A stretch of 64,000 bases of DNA from Amycolatopsis echigonensis (GCF_014174495.1 NZ_JACJHR010000034.1:1-64000), one strand, 5' to 3'; positions 15,631 through 24,205 are shown, counted from the first letter of the stretch. Notes: generated from the sequence alone by a model not told the origin. Numbers and translations: made by a program.

Positions 15631-17910
15631 TCAGCGGGGGCGGGGAAGGTCGCCGAACAGGGAGCCTTGTTCGCCCAGCGTCCGGGCGCGGCCGTTGGGG
15701 CGGCCCAGGCCCGCGGCCATCGCTACGGCGTTGTCCCACTCCGGATCGGCCAGGTATTCGGTGTGTTTGAGGACTCCGGGGGCCCAGCGGCGGCGGCCGT
15801 CAGGGGCTCGCAGCGGGTCGGGGACCCAGTGGTCGCCGCCCAGGACCAGGACCCCCGCGTCGTCTGGGGTCGCTTCCAGGGCTCCCCATTTGCCTTCCGG
15901 GAGATAGCCCTCGCCGAGCAGGTGGCCACCGCTTGTCTGGTGGCGCCAGGTGGTGACGCCGCCGCCGAAGATGTCGGTGCCTCGGCACAGTGCGCGCCAG
16001 CGGCCGTCCAGCGAGGAGAACAGGTCGGCCAGCGAGTCTTGCGGCAGGACCGCGGGGAAAGCGCGTTGGTAACCCCATTGCAGCGGGGATCCGGCGGTGA
16101 GCAGGCCGACTCGGTCGCGTTCGTCTGGCGGGAGCTCGGCGCACAGTTGAGCCGCCGTGAGCACGGTGAGGATGCTGCCCAGGTTCAGACCGGACAGGAC
16201 CACTCGGGTACCCGGCTCGGCGAGGTGTTCCTTGACTCGCGACGCCAGTTCGGGGACGACCTTGAGGGCGTAGCAAGGCGGTACCCCGGGGTGGGCGGCG
16301 CGCGGCCAGAAGGACACAAGGTCAGCCAGCGCGCCCAGGTGCCGGCTTCGCTGGGGGGAGCGGGCGGCGGAGTAGACCACTCGCAGCAGTCCCGCGGCCA
16401 GCGCGCCCAGGGCGAACACACCGATCGCCGAGGCCGTGGTGAACCAGCCTGGCTGCAGGTTGAAGCCGAACCGCACGACGAGCAGTGCGATCGCACCGAC
16501 GCAGAGCCCCAGGGAGACGATCACAGCCAGGTGGTGCAGGTGACGGCGTTCCCAGGCTGAGCGTGCCCACGCTCGCGCGGCGTCTTGTTCTTGCTGTTCG
16601 TCGTGTTCCATCAGTTCGACGATCGGCGGGATGCCGCGCCGGCGGCGGCGCAGCGGGACGGCGATGGCGTACCCGGCGATGGCGAGCAGGGCCATCAGAC
16701 CGAGCCCGCCGCCCCACAGGACGGTGACCAGGTCGTACGTCGTGGGCAGGGCGAGTTTGTCCGCGCGGAGCAGTTTTCGGATGGCGATCGCCAGCCCGGC
16801 GCCGAAACCGCCGCCGAGCAGGCCGGCCAGTGCGAGTACCGGGGCCGCTGCCCAGCCGCCCAGCCACGGGCGGAGCCGGCGCGGGCGGTCGCGCCAGGTT
16901 GGACGGGCCAGCAGAGCCGACGGGATCAGCGCGAGCGCGAACAGCAGGGTGACTACGAGCAAGGCGCCGCCGAGGCCTTCGACGGTGGTGTCGACGCCGG
17001 GGAGCCGGTTGCCGACCGGGTTGGCCAGCACAGTGGCGAAGATGACCAGCAGCGTCGCGAAAGTGATCAGGCTCCGGCGTGCGACGGCACCAGCGTCGCT
17101 GCCGATCGCGCCTCCGGCCAAAACCGCGAGAACCAGGGCGAGGGTGCAGATCCACGCGATCAATTGCGGGATTTTCGTGGGCACGTGGAATGGTCCGCCC
17201 AGCAAGAGCAGGGAGATGCAGGCGAGCGCGGCAACCGCGTGTGTCGCGGACATTCCGGGAGCTTCCGGATCGGCGCGCAACCGCATCGGGACGCCTTTGC
17301 GGCCGGGATGCGCGGGCGGGCGCACCCGCCAGTTCGTGGACGAGATCCGGTGCAGGGCGTAGACCAGCGCCAGGAGCACTGCCACGCCGACGCCGATCCG
17401 CAGCGGCCCGTTGCGCAGTTCGGGGGTCACCCAGGCGAGGCAGGCGCGCCCGGGGGCGAGACATTGTGTCGCGACGAGGTCCAGTACCGCTGCCGCGACC
17501 TGGCTGACCAGCAGCATGGTGAGCAGCACGGCGGCGATCCGCAGCAGGCCGCGGCACAGGCCGCCGAGCCAGCGGCCGCGGTGCACCGGCGGCAGCATCC
17601 AGAACGCGACGTTGGCCAGTGAGAAAGGGAACAGCAGCGCCCAGGCGGCCTTCGCGACGCCGCCGGACGTCATGCCGCTCCACAGGTAGCCTTCGACGGT
17701 GCGCGGAATCGACCGGCCGAGCGCGGGCACCACCGGACCGGGAGCCGGACGCCGCAGCCGGTCGGCCGGGCGTACCACGCGGCCGAGTCCGTCGCCGGCG
17801 ACGTCGACGGTCTGGACCGTGTCGAGGAGCGTCTCGCCGCTCGTGCCCACGAGTCCGGACACCCTCATTTCGACGATGCGGGTGTCAGGGCCGGGGAGCG
17901 GGGCGGGCAC
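15631..17910 (-). CDS. Multi-pass membrane protein with lipase-like C-terminal domain
   Basis: This is a 759-residue protein of unknown function. A cytoplasmic region (1-70) is followed by roughly ten hydrophobic helices (about 80-560). A soluble C-terminal domain (about 570-759) looks like an alpha/beta hydrolase: VVLSGLNLGSILTVL sits where the nucleophile elbow should be, and LLTAGSPLQWGYQRAFP matches the strand after it in actinobacterial lipase-like proteins. The elbow reads GLNLG, so the catalytic serine is absent and a binding role is more likely than hydrolysis. The GTG start has GAGGAG about nine bases upstream. It is divergent from ahcY. Confidence 0.8.
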   Translation of the reverse strand: MPAPLPGPDTRIVEMRVSGLVGTSGETLLDTVQTVDVAGDGLGRVVRPADRLRRPAPGPVVPALGRSIPRTVEGYLWSGMTSGGVAKAAWALLFPFSLANVAFWMLPPVHRGRWLGGLCRGLLRIAAVLLTMLLVSQVAAAVLDLVATQCLAPGRACLAWVTPELRNGPLRIGVGVAVLLALVYALHRISSTNWRVRPPAHPGRKGVPMRLRADPEAPGMSATHAVAALACISLLLLGGPFHVPTKIPQLIAWICTLALVLAVLAGGAIGSDAGAVARRSLITFATLLVIFATVLANPVGNRLPGVDTTVEGLGGALLVVTLLFALALIPSALLARPTWRDRPRRLRPWLGGWAAAPVLALAGLLGGGFGAGLAIAIRKLLRADKLALPTTYDLVTVLWGGGLGLMALLAIAGYAIAVPLRRRRRGIPPIVELMEHDEQQEQDAARAWARSAWERRHLHHLAVIVSLGLCVGAIALLVVRFGFNLQPGWFTTASAIGVFALGALAAGLLRVVYSAARSPQRSRHLGALADLVSFWPRAAHPGVPPCYALKVVPELASRVKEHLAEPGTRVVLSGLNLGSILTVLTAAQLCAELPPDERDRVGLLTAGSPLQWGYQRAFPAVLPQDSLADLFSSLDGRWRALCRGTDIFGGGVTTWRHQTSGGHLLGEGYLPEGKWGALEATPDDAGVLVLGGDHWVPDPLRAPDGRRRWAPGVLKHTEYLADPEWDNAVAMAAGLGRPNGRARTLGEQGSLFGDLPRPR

Positions 17911-17996
17911 GGTGATTCTCTCCTCATCCGTTCGAGTCAGGGTCGAGCCGACAACGGTACTGTTCAGGTGCCATCAAACCTTGGAGGAACCGCACT

Positions 17997-19469
17997 ATGA
18001 CCCCCGAAAGCGTTGTCAAGCGGCACGACACCCGGGGCGGCATCGAATTCGCCGTCGCCGATCTCGACGCCGCCGAGTTCGGCCGGAAGGAGATCCGCCT
18101 CGCCGAGCACGAGATGCCGGGGCTGATGGCGCTGCGCCGCGAATACGCTGAGGTCTACCCGCTGCGCGGGGCGCGGATCGCGGGTTCGCTGCACATGACC
18201 GTGCAGACCGCGGTGCTGATCGAGACGCTGGTGGCGCTCGGCGCGGAGGTGCGCTGGGCCTCGTGCAACATTTTCTCCACCCAGGACCACGCCGCGGCCG
18301 CGGTCGTCGTCGGCCCGCACGGCACGCCCGAGGAGCCCAAGGGCGTCCCGGTGTTCGCGTGGAAGGGCGAAACGCTCGAGGAGTACTGGTGGTGCACTGA
18401 GCGGATGCTCACGTGGGAGGGCGAAGGCCCGAACATGATCCTCGACGACGGCGGCGACGCCACCATGCTGGTGCACAAGGGCACCGAGTACGAGAAGGCG
18501 GGCGTGGTTCCGCCCGCCGACGACGAGGACCCCGAGGAGTGGAAGGTCTTCCTGGAGCTGCTGCGCGCGTCGGTCGCGGCGGACAAGGGCAAGTGGACCG
18601 CCATCGGGCAGGGCGTCAAGGGCGTCACCGAGGAAACCACCACCGGCGTGCTGCGGCTGTACCAGCTGGCGGCCGCGGGCGAGCTGCTGTTCCCGGCGAT
18701 CAACGTCAACGACTCGGTGACGAAGTCGAAGTTCGACAACCGCTACGGCATCCGGCACTCGCTGATCGACGGCATCAACCGCGGCACCGACGTGCTGATC
18801 GGCGGCAAGGTCGCGGTGGTCTGCGGCTACGGCGACGTCGGCAAGGGCGCGGCCGAATCGCTGCGCGGCCAGGGCGCGCGGGTGATCATCACCGAGATCG
18901 ACCCGATCTGCGCGCTGCAGGCGATGATGGACGGCTACGAGGTCAAGCGCCTGGAGTCGGTGCTGGACGAGGGCGACATCTACGTGACCACCACCGGCAA
19001 CAAGAATGTGGTGATGGTCGAGCACATGGCGCGGATGAAGCACCAGGCGATCGTCGGCAACATCGGCCACTTCGACAACGAACTCGACATGGCGGGTCTC
19101 GCCCGCTACCCCGGCATCCGGCGCGTGAACATCAAGCCGCAGGTCGACGAGTGGGTGTTCCCGGACGGCAAGAGCATCCTCGTGCTGTCCGAGGGCCGGC
19201 TGCTGAACCTCGGCAACGCGACCGGGCACCCGAGCTTCGTGATGTCGAACAGCTTCGCGAACCAGGTCATCGCGCAGGTCGAACTCTTCACCAAGACCGA
19301 GGAGTACGACAAGGAGGTCTACCGCCTCCCGAAGAAGCTGGACGAAAAGGTCGCCCGCATCCACCTGGAAGCACTGGGCGGCGAGCTGACGAAGCTGTCG
19401 AAGGAACAGGCGGAATACATCGACGTGGACGTCGAGGGCCCGTTCAAGTCGGAGCATTACCGTTACTGA
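17997..19469 (+). CDS. ahcY: Adenosylhomocysteinase
   Basis: This 490-residue NAD-dependent enzyme hydrolyses S-adenosylhomocysteine to adenosine and homocysteine, keeping methylation reactions running. The NAD loop is GYGDVGKG (residues 277-284), and the substrate region has WASCNIFSTQDHAAAA (in part). The C-terminus is KSEHYRY, whose lysine and tyrosine reach the partner NAD site. The insert around residues 135-200 marks the long form found in actinobacteria. The ATG follows TTGGAGGAA. The leader is under 90 bases and shows no SAH-riboswitch pseudoknot that I can recognise. It is a single transcription unit ending in a U-run terminator. Confidence 0.97.
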   Translation: MTPESVVKRHDTRGGIEFAVADLDAAEFGRKEIRLAEHEMPGLMALRREYAEVYPLRGARIAGSLHMTVQTAVLIETLVALGAEVRWASCNIFSTQDHAAAAVVVGPHGTPEEPKGVPVFAWKGETLEEYWWCTERMLTWEGEGPNMILDDGGDATMLVHKGTEYEKAGVVPPADDEDPEEWKVFLELLRASVAADKGKWTAIGQGVKGVTEETTTGVLRLYQLAAAGELLFPAINVNDSVTKSKFDNRYGIRHSLIDGINRGTDVLIGGKVAVVCGYGDVGKGAAESLRGQGARVIITEIDPICALQAMMDGYEVKRLESVLDEGDIYVTTTGNKNVVMVEHMARMKHQAIVGNIGHFDNELDMAGLARYPGIRRVNIKPQVDEWVFPDGKSILVLSEGRLLNLGNATGHPSFVMSNSFANQVIAQVELFTKTEEYDKEVYRLPKKLDEKVARIHLEALGGELTKLSKEQAEYIDVDVEGPFKSEHYRY

Positions 19470-19484
19470 TCGCTGACCCGGAAG

Positions 19485-19515
19485 CCGCCCCGAAATGCTT
19501 TTCGGGGCGGTTTTT
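19485..19515 (+). terminator. Intrinsic terminator of ahcY
   Basis: An 11-base-pair stem (CCGCCCCGAAA with TTTCGGGGCGG) with a short loop is followed by TTTTTG. It is the best rho-independent terminator in the window. Confidence 0.92.
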
Positions 19516-19534
19516 GTCTGCAAAAGAAAACACG

Positions 19535-19563
19535 TGATAACTCTAACGGGTGGCGTGTTATCA
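19535..19563 (+). promoter_or_regulatory. Inverted repeat in front of the VapBC pair
   Basis: TGATAAC (19535-19541) and its exact complement GTTATCA (19557-19563) flank 15 bases immediately before the antitoxin start. The AT-rich arms overlap the likely -10 region. Autorepression by the antitoxin or the complex is the expected function; this is inference. Confidence 0.6.
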
Positions 19564-19570
19564 TGGTGAA

Positions 19571-19858
19571 GTGAAGCAATTGATCACTCGCGTCGACGAC
19601 GAGCTGCACGCTCGGCTGAAGGCCAGGGCCGAGGCTGAGGGGCGCAGCATGAACGACCTGGTCACCGAGGCCCTCCGAGGGGTCGTCCAGAAGGGCGAGT
19701 CACGAGCCGAGTGGAAACGCCGGTTGATCGCCGAGGGCAAGGCCGCGTATGTCGAGCCTCCAGCCCGGGTGGCGTCGCTGGACGAAATCGAAGAGTTCTC
19801 CAGCGGCTGGGGAGCGACCGTTGGCGAGTATCTCGACTGGACTCGGGGTGAATGGTGA
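19571..19858 (+). CDS. Ribbon-helix-helix antitoxin, VapB type
   Basis: This 95-residue protein has an N-terminal ribbon-helix-helix (VKQLITRVDDELHARLKARA, then GRSMNDLVTEALRGVV), the MetJ/Arc DNA-binding fold of many antitoxins. Its acidic/aromatic C-terminus (about 60-95) probably wraps the toxin. The GTG start fits the RHH boundary; an in-frame upstream TTG or GTG would overlap the inverted repeat. Its stop overlaps the toxin start by seven bases. The pair sits directly after the ahcY terminator and looks inserted relative to the conserved ahcY-tmk neighbourhood. Confidence 0.85.
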   Translation: MKQLITRVDDELHARLKARAEAEGRSMNDLVTEALRGVVQKGESRAEWKRRLIAEGKAAYVEPPARVASLDEIEEFSSGWGATVGEYLDWTRGEW

Positions 19859-20304
19859 CCGAGTGTTACTACGCTGACACCAGCGCGTTGGCTACCGCGT
19901 ACCTCAAAGACGAGCCTGGTCACCGTGAAATGCGTGAACTGCTGCTCGAGGGGCCGGATCTGGTGTTCAGCAGTGAACTGACCCGAATCGAGTTCACCAG
20001 TGCGCTCACTGCGGCGAAGCGTGCTGGCCGGATCCCCGACGCCCGGATCGTCCTCGAGCATTTCGACCGGCTCGCGTCTCCGGAGGGTGCGCTCGTGCTG
20101 ATCCCTTTCCGGCCGGAGCGGGTTTTTTCGGCGGCGCAGCGACTGGTTGCCGAGAACTATCCGATTCGCACTCTGGATGCTCTTCATCTGGCTGTCGTAA
20201 TGAGGGAAACTGCCGAACTGACCGGCGGCCAGCCGATTACTGTCGTGACGCGTGACGCGCGTCAGGCCGAGGCGGCGAAAGCCAACGGGCTCCTCGTCCG
20301 CTAA
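19852..20304 (+). CDS. PIN-domain ribonuclease toxin, VapC type
   Basis: This 150-residue PIN domain has the usual acidic site: Asp9 (YADTSAL), Glu42 or Glu47 (SELTRIEF), Asp109 (RTLDALHLA) and Asp135 (VTRDARQ). VapC toxins cleave RNA, often tRNA or rRNA, until bound by their antitoxin; the target here is unknown. The start overlaps the antitoxin gene, giving tight coupling. The stop overlaps that of the convergent XRE-cupin gene. All catalytic residues are intact, so it is probably functional. Confidence 0.88.
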   Translation: MVTECYYADTSALATAYLKDEPGHREMRELLLEGPDLVFSSELTRIEFTSALTAAKRAGRIPDARIVLEHFDRLASPEGALVLIPFRPERVFSAAQRLVAENYPIRTLDALHLAVVMRETAELTGGQPITVVTRDARQAEAAKANGLLVR

Positions 20305-20843
20305 TGCGGATACCGCATCGTCAACACCGCACTAGCCGGTCCGCCGATTCCGCGATACACATGGTCCGTTTCCGCGATGAACGTATGCGTCCCCGCCGCG
20401 GAAACCGTCACCGGTGCGTCAACCGGGCCGACCTCCGCCGTTCCGGTCAGTACCGTCAGCACTTCCCGGACCCCGGGGCTGTGCGGGTGCGATACCTGGA
20501 CCCGCTCGTGGATCGTCAGCCGGTACACCTCGGTGACGCCGTCGGGGTCCTCCCAGCGGCCGAGCAGGGTCGCGGCCACGCTGTCGCCGTGTGCTTCGGC
20601 TACGCCGTCGTCTCCGAAGAGCAGGTCGCTCAACGGGATCGACAGTGCGGTGGCGATGGCGAACAGCGTGTCCAGAGTCGGGTTGCGGCGGCCGTTTTCC
20701 AGTTCTGACAGCGTTCCCTTGCCGAGGCCGCTGTCGGTGGCGAGCGCGGTCAGGCCGACGCCCGCGCGGGTGCGCAGCGTCCGGATGCGGGTGCCGACCG
20801 CCGCGGCGAGGGCGCGGCCGTCCGGGGCGGGTGACGTGGACAC
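20301..20843 (-). CDS. XRE-family regulator with cupin domain
   Basis: This 180-residue protein has an N-terminal Cro/cI helix-turn-helix (about 17-72, with LATDSGLGKGTLSELENGRR) and a C-terminal cupin barrel (about 105-178, with HPHSPGVREVLTVLTG and AETDHVYRG). Such proteins sense small ligands, often amino-acid derivatives, and commonly control a divergent neighbour. Here the neighbour is a YbaK-type gene 47 bases away, and an 18-base palindrome lies between them. The GTG start is close to the operator, so autoregulation is likely. Confidence 0.9.
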   Translation of the reverse strand: MSTSPAPDGRALAAAVGTRIRTLRTRAGVGLTALATDSGLGKGTLSELENGRRNPTLDTLFAIATALSIPLSDLLFGDDGVAEAHGDSVAATLLGRWEDPDGVTEVYRLTIHERVQVSHPHSPGVREVLTVLTGTAEVGPVDAPVTVSAAGTHTFIAETDHVYRGIGGPASAVLTMRYPH

Positions 20844-20857
20844 CCGGCCTAGTCTAG

Positions 20858-20875
20858 TGTTCTGTTTACAGAACA
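20858..20875. promoter_or_regulatory. Palindromic operator between XRE-cupin and ybaK-like genes
   Basis: TGTTCTGTTTACAGAACA is an 18-base palindrome, perfect except at the two central bases. It lies 14 bases from the XRE start codon and just upstream of the ribosome site of the divergent gene. The AT-rich composition stands out from its surroundings. Binding by the XRE-cupin protein is inferred. Confidence 0.8.
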
Positions 20876-20890
20876 GTTGGAGGTGTGCAG

Positions 20891-21355
20891 ATGTCGGCAG
20901 TGCAGAACGTGCAGGACGCGCTCGACGAGGCGGGGGTCGAGGGCCGGGCGCGGACGCTCCCGCAGTCCACGCGGACGGCGGCCGAGGCGGCGGACGCGCT
21001 GGGCTGTCCGGTCGGCGCGATCGCGAACAGTCTGGTGTTCCTGGCCGACGACGCCCCGCTGCTGGTCTTGACCAGTGGCGCGCACCGGGTGGACGTCGAG
21101 GCCCTCGCCGCGCGACTCGGGCGCGGCCGGATCCGCCGGGCCAAGCCGGACGAGGTGCGCGCGGCCACCGGGCAGGTGATCGGCGGGGTGTCGCCGGTCG
21201 GGCATCCGGCTCCGCTGGAGACGGTCGTCGACGAGGCGTTGCGGCAGTACAGCCAGGTGTGGGCCGCCGCGGGAACGCCGAACGCCGTCTTCCCGACGAC
21301 GTTCGACGAACTCGTGCGGATCACCAAGGGCACGCCGCAGCGGGTGGACGGATAA
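20891..21355 (+). CDS. YbaK/EbsC-family aminoacyl-tRNA deacylase
   Basis: This 154-residue YbaK-domain protein belongs to the family that hydrolyses mischarged tRNA, typically Cys- or Ala-tRNAPro, in trans. The core has AANSLVFLADDAPLLVLTSG (in part) with a catalytic-type lysine region reduced, then KPDEVRAATGQVIGGVSPVGHPAPL, the family's substrate-loop motif. It resembles the shorter ProX/YeaK branch more than canonical YbaK. The ATG has GGAGG eight bases upstream. It is probably controlled by the divergent XRE-cupin regulator. Confidence 0.87.
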   Translation: MSAVQNVQDALDEAGVEGRARTLPQSTRTAAEAADALGCPVGAIANSLVFLADDAPLLVLTSGAHRVDVEALAARLGRGRIRRAKPDEVRAATGQVIGGVSPVGHPAPLETVVDEALRQYSQVWAAAGTPNAVFPTTFDELVRITKGTPQRVDG

Positions 21356-21358
21356 AGC

Positions 21359-22351
21359 TCAGTTCCATTCCACCGCGATGCCGGCCAGCCCCGGGCCGGT
21401 GTCGCGGAAATACCCGCTCGTCACGCCGCCGGTGTCGCACGGCAATTCCTCCGCCTCGACCGGCAGCGCGTCGTCGCGGGCGCGGACCTCGCGGGTGATC
21501 CGGGCGGGCATCGCGGTCGGCGCGAATTGCAGTTGCAGCAGATAGCTCGCGCACTGGTCGCGCAGCATCCGGTAGTACCCGGGGAACGTCACGGCGGAAT
21601 TGTCGTGGATTTCGAAGCAGAAAACGTGGATCTCGCCCTCGGCGAGCTTCCGGTCGAAAAGCAGCTCCGTCGCCATCGTCTCGCGCGCCGGATGCCGGCG
21701 GATCCGGCCGACGCGGCAGCCTTCCGCGGTGATCAGCTCGACGTCGTCGATCCGGCAGCCGGGATCGCCGTTGTAGACCGCCACGTACCGGTCCGGGCCG
21801 TGCCGCCGTGCGCGGGTGACCAGCCGGGTCCGGAATTTCACCTGGTGTTTCTGCTCGTCGATGGTGATCTGGTCGTGCACCGACAGCATTTCCAGGTCGG
21901 AGTTGGACTGCCGCGACGCCGGCGCCGCGCCGAGGTCGCTCATCAGCTGCTCGACGATCGCGCCCATCTCGCCCGAGCGCAGGTCGTGGAACGACGCCGC
22001 GGCCTGGTGCCCGCGCGGGCGCGCGGTGCGCGGGCCGATCAGCACCACGAGCGCGTCCGCGGGCAGTTGCAGCACCGACTCCAGCGCGCGGACCGCCGGC
22101 AGCGCCTTCGGCACCTCCGGCTGGCGCAGCCCGCGCTGCCAGTAGCTCAGCGTCGACTGTCCGATGTGGACGCCACGGAGCGCGAGGTGTGCCCGCAGCC
22201 GGGCGAGCGACAGGCCGCGATGCGCGATCGCGAGCCGCAGCGCGTGGTGGAATTCTCCGGATCGCAGTGCTTCGCCGAGCTCGGGCGGCAGTTCACCCGC
22301 ACCGCGCCGGCCAGGTTCCATGATCAGTGGGCCATCCCCGTCTCGTGCCAC
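21359..22351 (-). CDS. XRE-like helix-turn-helix protein with unknown C-terminal domain
   Basis: This 330-residue protein has an N-terminal HTH (about 33-105; LRAHLALRGVHIGQSTLSYW in part) like those of actinomycete XRE regulators. A C-terminal domain of about 190 residues (from HDLRSGEMGAIVEQ) is rich in beta strands and conserved-looking aromatics (CFEIHDNSAVTFPGYY). I do not recognise that domain. The GTG at 22351 has GAAGGGA close upstream; ATG at 22321 is the alternative. It faces a small membrane-protein gene across a 237-base spacer holding a palindrome. Confidence 0.78.
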   Translation of the reverse strand: MARDGDGPLIMEPGRRGAGELPPELGEALRSGEFHHALRLAIAHRGLSLARLRAHLALRGVHIGQSTLSYWQRGLRQPEVPKALPAVRALESVLQLPADALVVLIGPRTARPRGHQAAASFHDLRSGEMGAIVEQLMSDLGAAPASRQSNSDLEMLSVHDQITIDEQKHQVKFRTRLVTRARRHGPDRYVAVYNGDPGCRIDDVELITAEGCRVGRIRRHPARETMATELLFDRKLAEGEIHVFCFEIHDNSAVTFPGYYRMLRDQCASYLLQLQFAPTAMPARITREVRARDDALPVEAEELPCDTGGVTSGYFRDTGPGLAGIAVEWN

Positions 22352-22455
22352 CGCTGTCCCTTCAACGCCGCCCGTGCGCTGGGCGTGAATGCCGCGGAAC
22401 GTTCACGTTAGCAGCGCGCGGTAACGGGTCCGGCCCCCGTTTGGTGTGCTTGGCC

Positions 22456-22478
22456 ACGGAAGGGTAACCGTTCCGTGT
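22456..22478. promoter_or_regulatory. Inverted repeat in the divergent XRE-like/membrane-protein spacer
   Basis: CACGGAA (22456-22462) and TTCCGTG (22472-22478) flank GGGTAACCG. The site is about 105 bases from the XRE-like start and 110 from the opposite start, so it could act on either gene. It overlaps a motif also seen near 60461. Confidence 0.5.
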
Positions 22479-22588
22479 TCCACCGCCGACCCGGAACACC
22501 CTCGTCGCCGGACGGGCATCTTGCTCGGAGTGATCGGCCGGTTCACCGTTGTGACCACCACTGGCCACGTCTAGGCGGGAGGTGCGTC

Positions 22589-22933
22589 GTGGGTCTGGGG
22601 AAACCGAATCACGTGGGGAGCACTGCCGGGCAGGTCCGGTGGTCCTCGGCCACTTGCCGAAGGCACGTCGGACGCTTGGTGTTTCTCGTGGCGTTCACGG
22701 GCCTGGCGTTGCCGGTGTCGGCTCCGGGCGCGGGCGCGGCGCAGCCCGCCGACACCGGCAACGCCCACCTCACGATCGTGCCGCGCGGCGAGGTGATGCC
22801 GAGGGACGGCCAGAGCACGCCCGCTCAGCCGCACGGCGACGAATGGATTCCGCTGTTCTGCCTCGCCGGGCTGCTGGTCGCGGTGCCGGCGGGGTACTTC
22901 GGCTACGTCCGCGCGCGCCGCGAGACGGCCTGA
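22589..22933 (+). CDS. Small membrane or secreted protein upstream of tmk
   Basis: This 114-residue protein is of unknown function. A basic N-terminus (1-27) leads into a hydrophobic segment (about 28-48, ending AxA-like GAGAA), then a short polar stretch and a second hydrophobic helix (about 85-103) followed by RARRE. This gives a signal peptide or first anchor and a C-terminal membrane anchor with the loop outside. GGGAGG lies six bases before the GTG start. It ends 26 bases before tmk and may be co-transcribed with it. Confidence 0.7.
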   Translation: MGLGKPNHVGSTAGQVRWSSATCRRHVGRLVFLVAFTGLALPVSAPGAGAAQPADTGNAHLTIVPRGEVMPRDGQSTPAQPHGDEWIPLFCLAGLLVAVPAGYFGYVRARRETA

Positions 22934-22959
22934 GCACGCCACCCAGTATCTTCGACGGT

Positions 22960-23601
22960 GTGGGGCGACTGGTCGTAATCGAAGGTCTGGACGGCGCGGG
23001 CAAGCGCACGCTGTCCGAGGGGCTGACCGCTGCGCTGGAAGACACCGGCGCGAGCGTCGGCAGTCTCGCCTTCCCCCGTTACGGCCGCAGCGTGCACGCC
23101 GATCTGGTGCGGGAAGCGCTGCATCGAGGACACGGCGATCTCGCCGACTCGGTGTACGGGATGGCGATGCTCTACGCCCTCGACCGCGCCGGTGCGGCCG
23201 ACGAGATCCGCGGGCTGCTCGCGGCCAACGACGTGGTCCTGCTGGATCGCTACGTCGCCTCGAACGTCGCGTACGCCGCCGCGCGCCTGCGCGAGCACGC
23301 GGATGGCGCTGTGGTGCAGTGGGTTTGGGACCTCGAGGTGACGCGGTTCGGGTTGCCGCGGCCGGACGCCCATCTGCTGCTGCGGGTGAGCCCGGAGGTC
23401 GCCGCCGAGCGGGCAGTGCGCCGGGCGGAATCGGACACGGCCAGGGCGCGGGACGCGTTCGAGTCGGACGATTCGCTGCAGCAGCGTTGTGCCGCGGTGT
23501 ACGACGAACTGGCCGCGGCTTCGTGGCTCGCGCCGTGGCAGGTGCTGGACGGCGTGGCCGGCGTCGATCTGCCGACGCTGGCGAAATCCCTGCTCGCTTA
23601 G
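22960..23601 (+). CDS. tmk: Thymidylate kinase
   Basis: This 213-residue P-loop kinase phosphorylates dTMP to dTDP. The P-loop is GLDGAGKRT (residues 9-17), with arginine in place of the usual serine, as in mycobacterial Tmk. LAFPRYG and LDRYVASNVAYAAARL follow the nucleotide-monophosphate kinase layout. A lid arginine cluster lies near residues 146-158. The GTG start puts the P-loop at the normal distance. Its order after ahcY and before mtrA is conserved in mycobacteria, though both gaps are enlarged here. The stop overlaps that of the convergent TetR gene. Confidence 0.93.
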   Translation: MGRLVVIEGLDGAGKRTLSEGLTAALEDTGASVGSLAFPRYGRSVHADLVREALHRGHGDLADSVYGMAMLYALDRAGAADEIRGLLAANDVVLLDRYVASNVAYAAARLREHADGAVVQWVWDLEVTRFGLPRPDAHLLLRVSPEVAAERAVRRAESDTARARDAFESDDSLQQRCAAVYDELAAASWLAPWQVLDGVAGVDLPTLAKSLLA

Positions 23602-24170
23602 CCCAGGGCCGCGGTCGCGGTGCGCAATTCGTCGAGCGCTTCGGCCGCGAGCGCGCCGAACTCCCGCCGATTTCCGGCGTCGACCCAGCGGAAGAACGTC
23701 GTCCCGAACGCGAGGCAGCCCAATTCCGCCGCGACGCGGGCGGTCGGCTCGCTGATCCCGTGTGCGGCGAGCGCGTCGTGCATGGCCTGGACCATCTTGG
23801 CGCGCTTGAGCAATTCGCGTTCGAGCAGTTCGCTGTTCGCCGCCACGACCGCCTGCCGGGCTCGGGCCTGAGCCAGCCGCTCGCCGGTGAAAATCGCCGC
23901 GACGGCATCCAGTGCCCCGCCGACCGCTTCGAACGGCGTGGCGTCCGCTGGGGTCGCGGCGATGCCTTCGGAGAACAGCCGGGCCAGTTCCTCCTGCCCG
24001 CCGAACAGCACTTCTCGCTTGTCGGCGAAATAGCGGAAGAAAGTGCGTTTCGTGAGCCCGGCGCGTTCGGCGATTTCGGCGACCGTGGTCTGGTCGTAGC
24101 CGCGTTCGGCGAACAGGTCGAGCGCGGCCTCGGCCAGGCGTTGGCGTGCGTTCGGTTCCCAGCGGCCCAT
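23598..24170 (-). CDS. TetR-family transcriptional regulator
   Basis: This 190-residue repressor has a typical N-terminal HTH (about 11-57: ARQRLAEAALDLFAERGYDQ, then TVAEIAERAGLTKRTFFRYF). The ligand domain is unrelated to well-known members. It is divergent from an SDR gene 85 bases away, and the spacer carries two near-identical 19-base sites, so it probably represses both itself and the SDR gene. The ATG start places the HTH eight residues in, the usual arrangement. Confidence 0.92.
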   Translation of the reverse strand: MGRWEPNARQRLAEAALDLFAERGYDQTTVAEIAERAGLTKRTFFRYFADKREVLFGGQEELARLFSEGIAATPADATPFEAVGGALDAVAAIFTGERLAQARARQAVVAANSELLERELLKRAKMVQAMHDALAAHGISEPTARVAAELGCLAFGTTFFRWVDAGNRREFGALAAEALDELRTATAALG

Positions 24171-24186
24171 GCCGTCCAGTCTAGGT

Positions 24187-24205
24187 GATGACACCAGATG
24201 ACATC
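24187..24205. promoter_or_regulatory. TetR operator site 1
   Basis: GATGACACCAGATGACATC is an imperfect palindrome of the form GATGnCAnCnGnTGnCATC. It lies 17 bases upstream of the TetR start codon. Confidence 0.8.

Noticed and set aside
17911..17996. SAH riboswitch before ahcY
   Set aside because: The leader is under 90 bases, includes the divergent gene's ribosome site, and shows no conserved pseudoknot elements that I can recognise.
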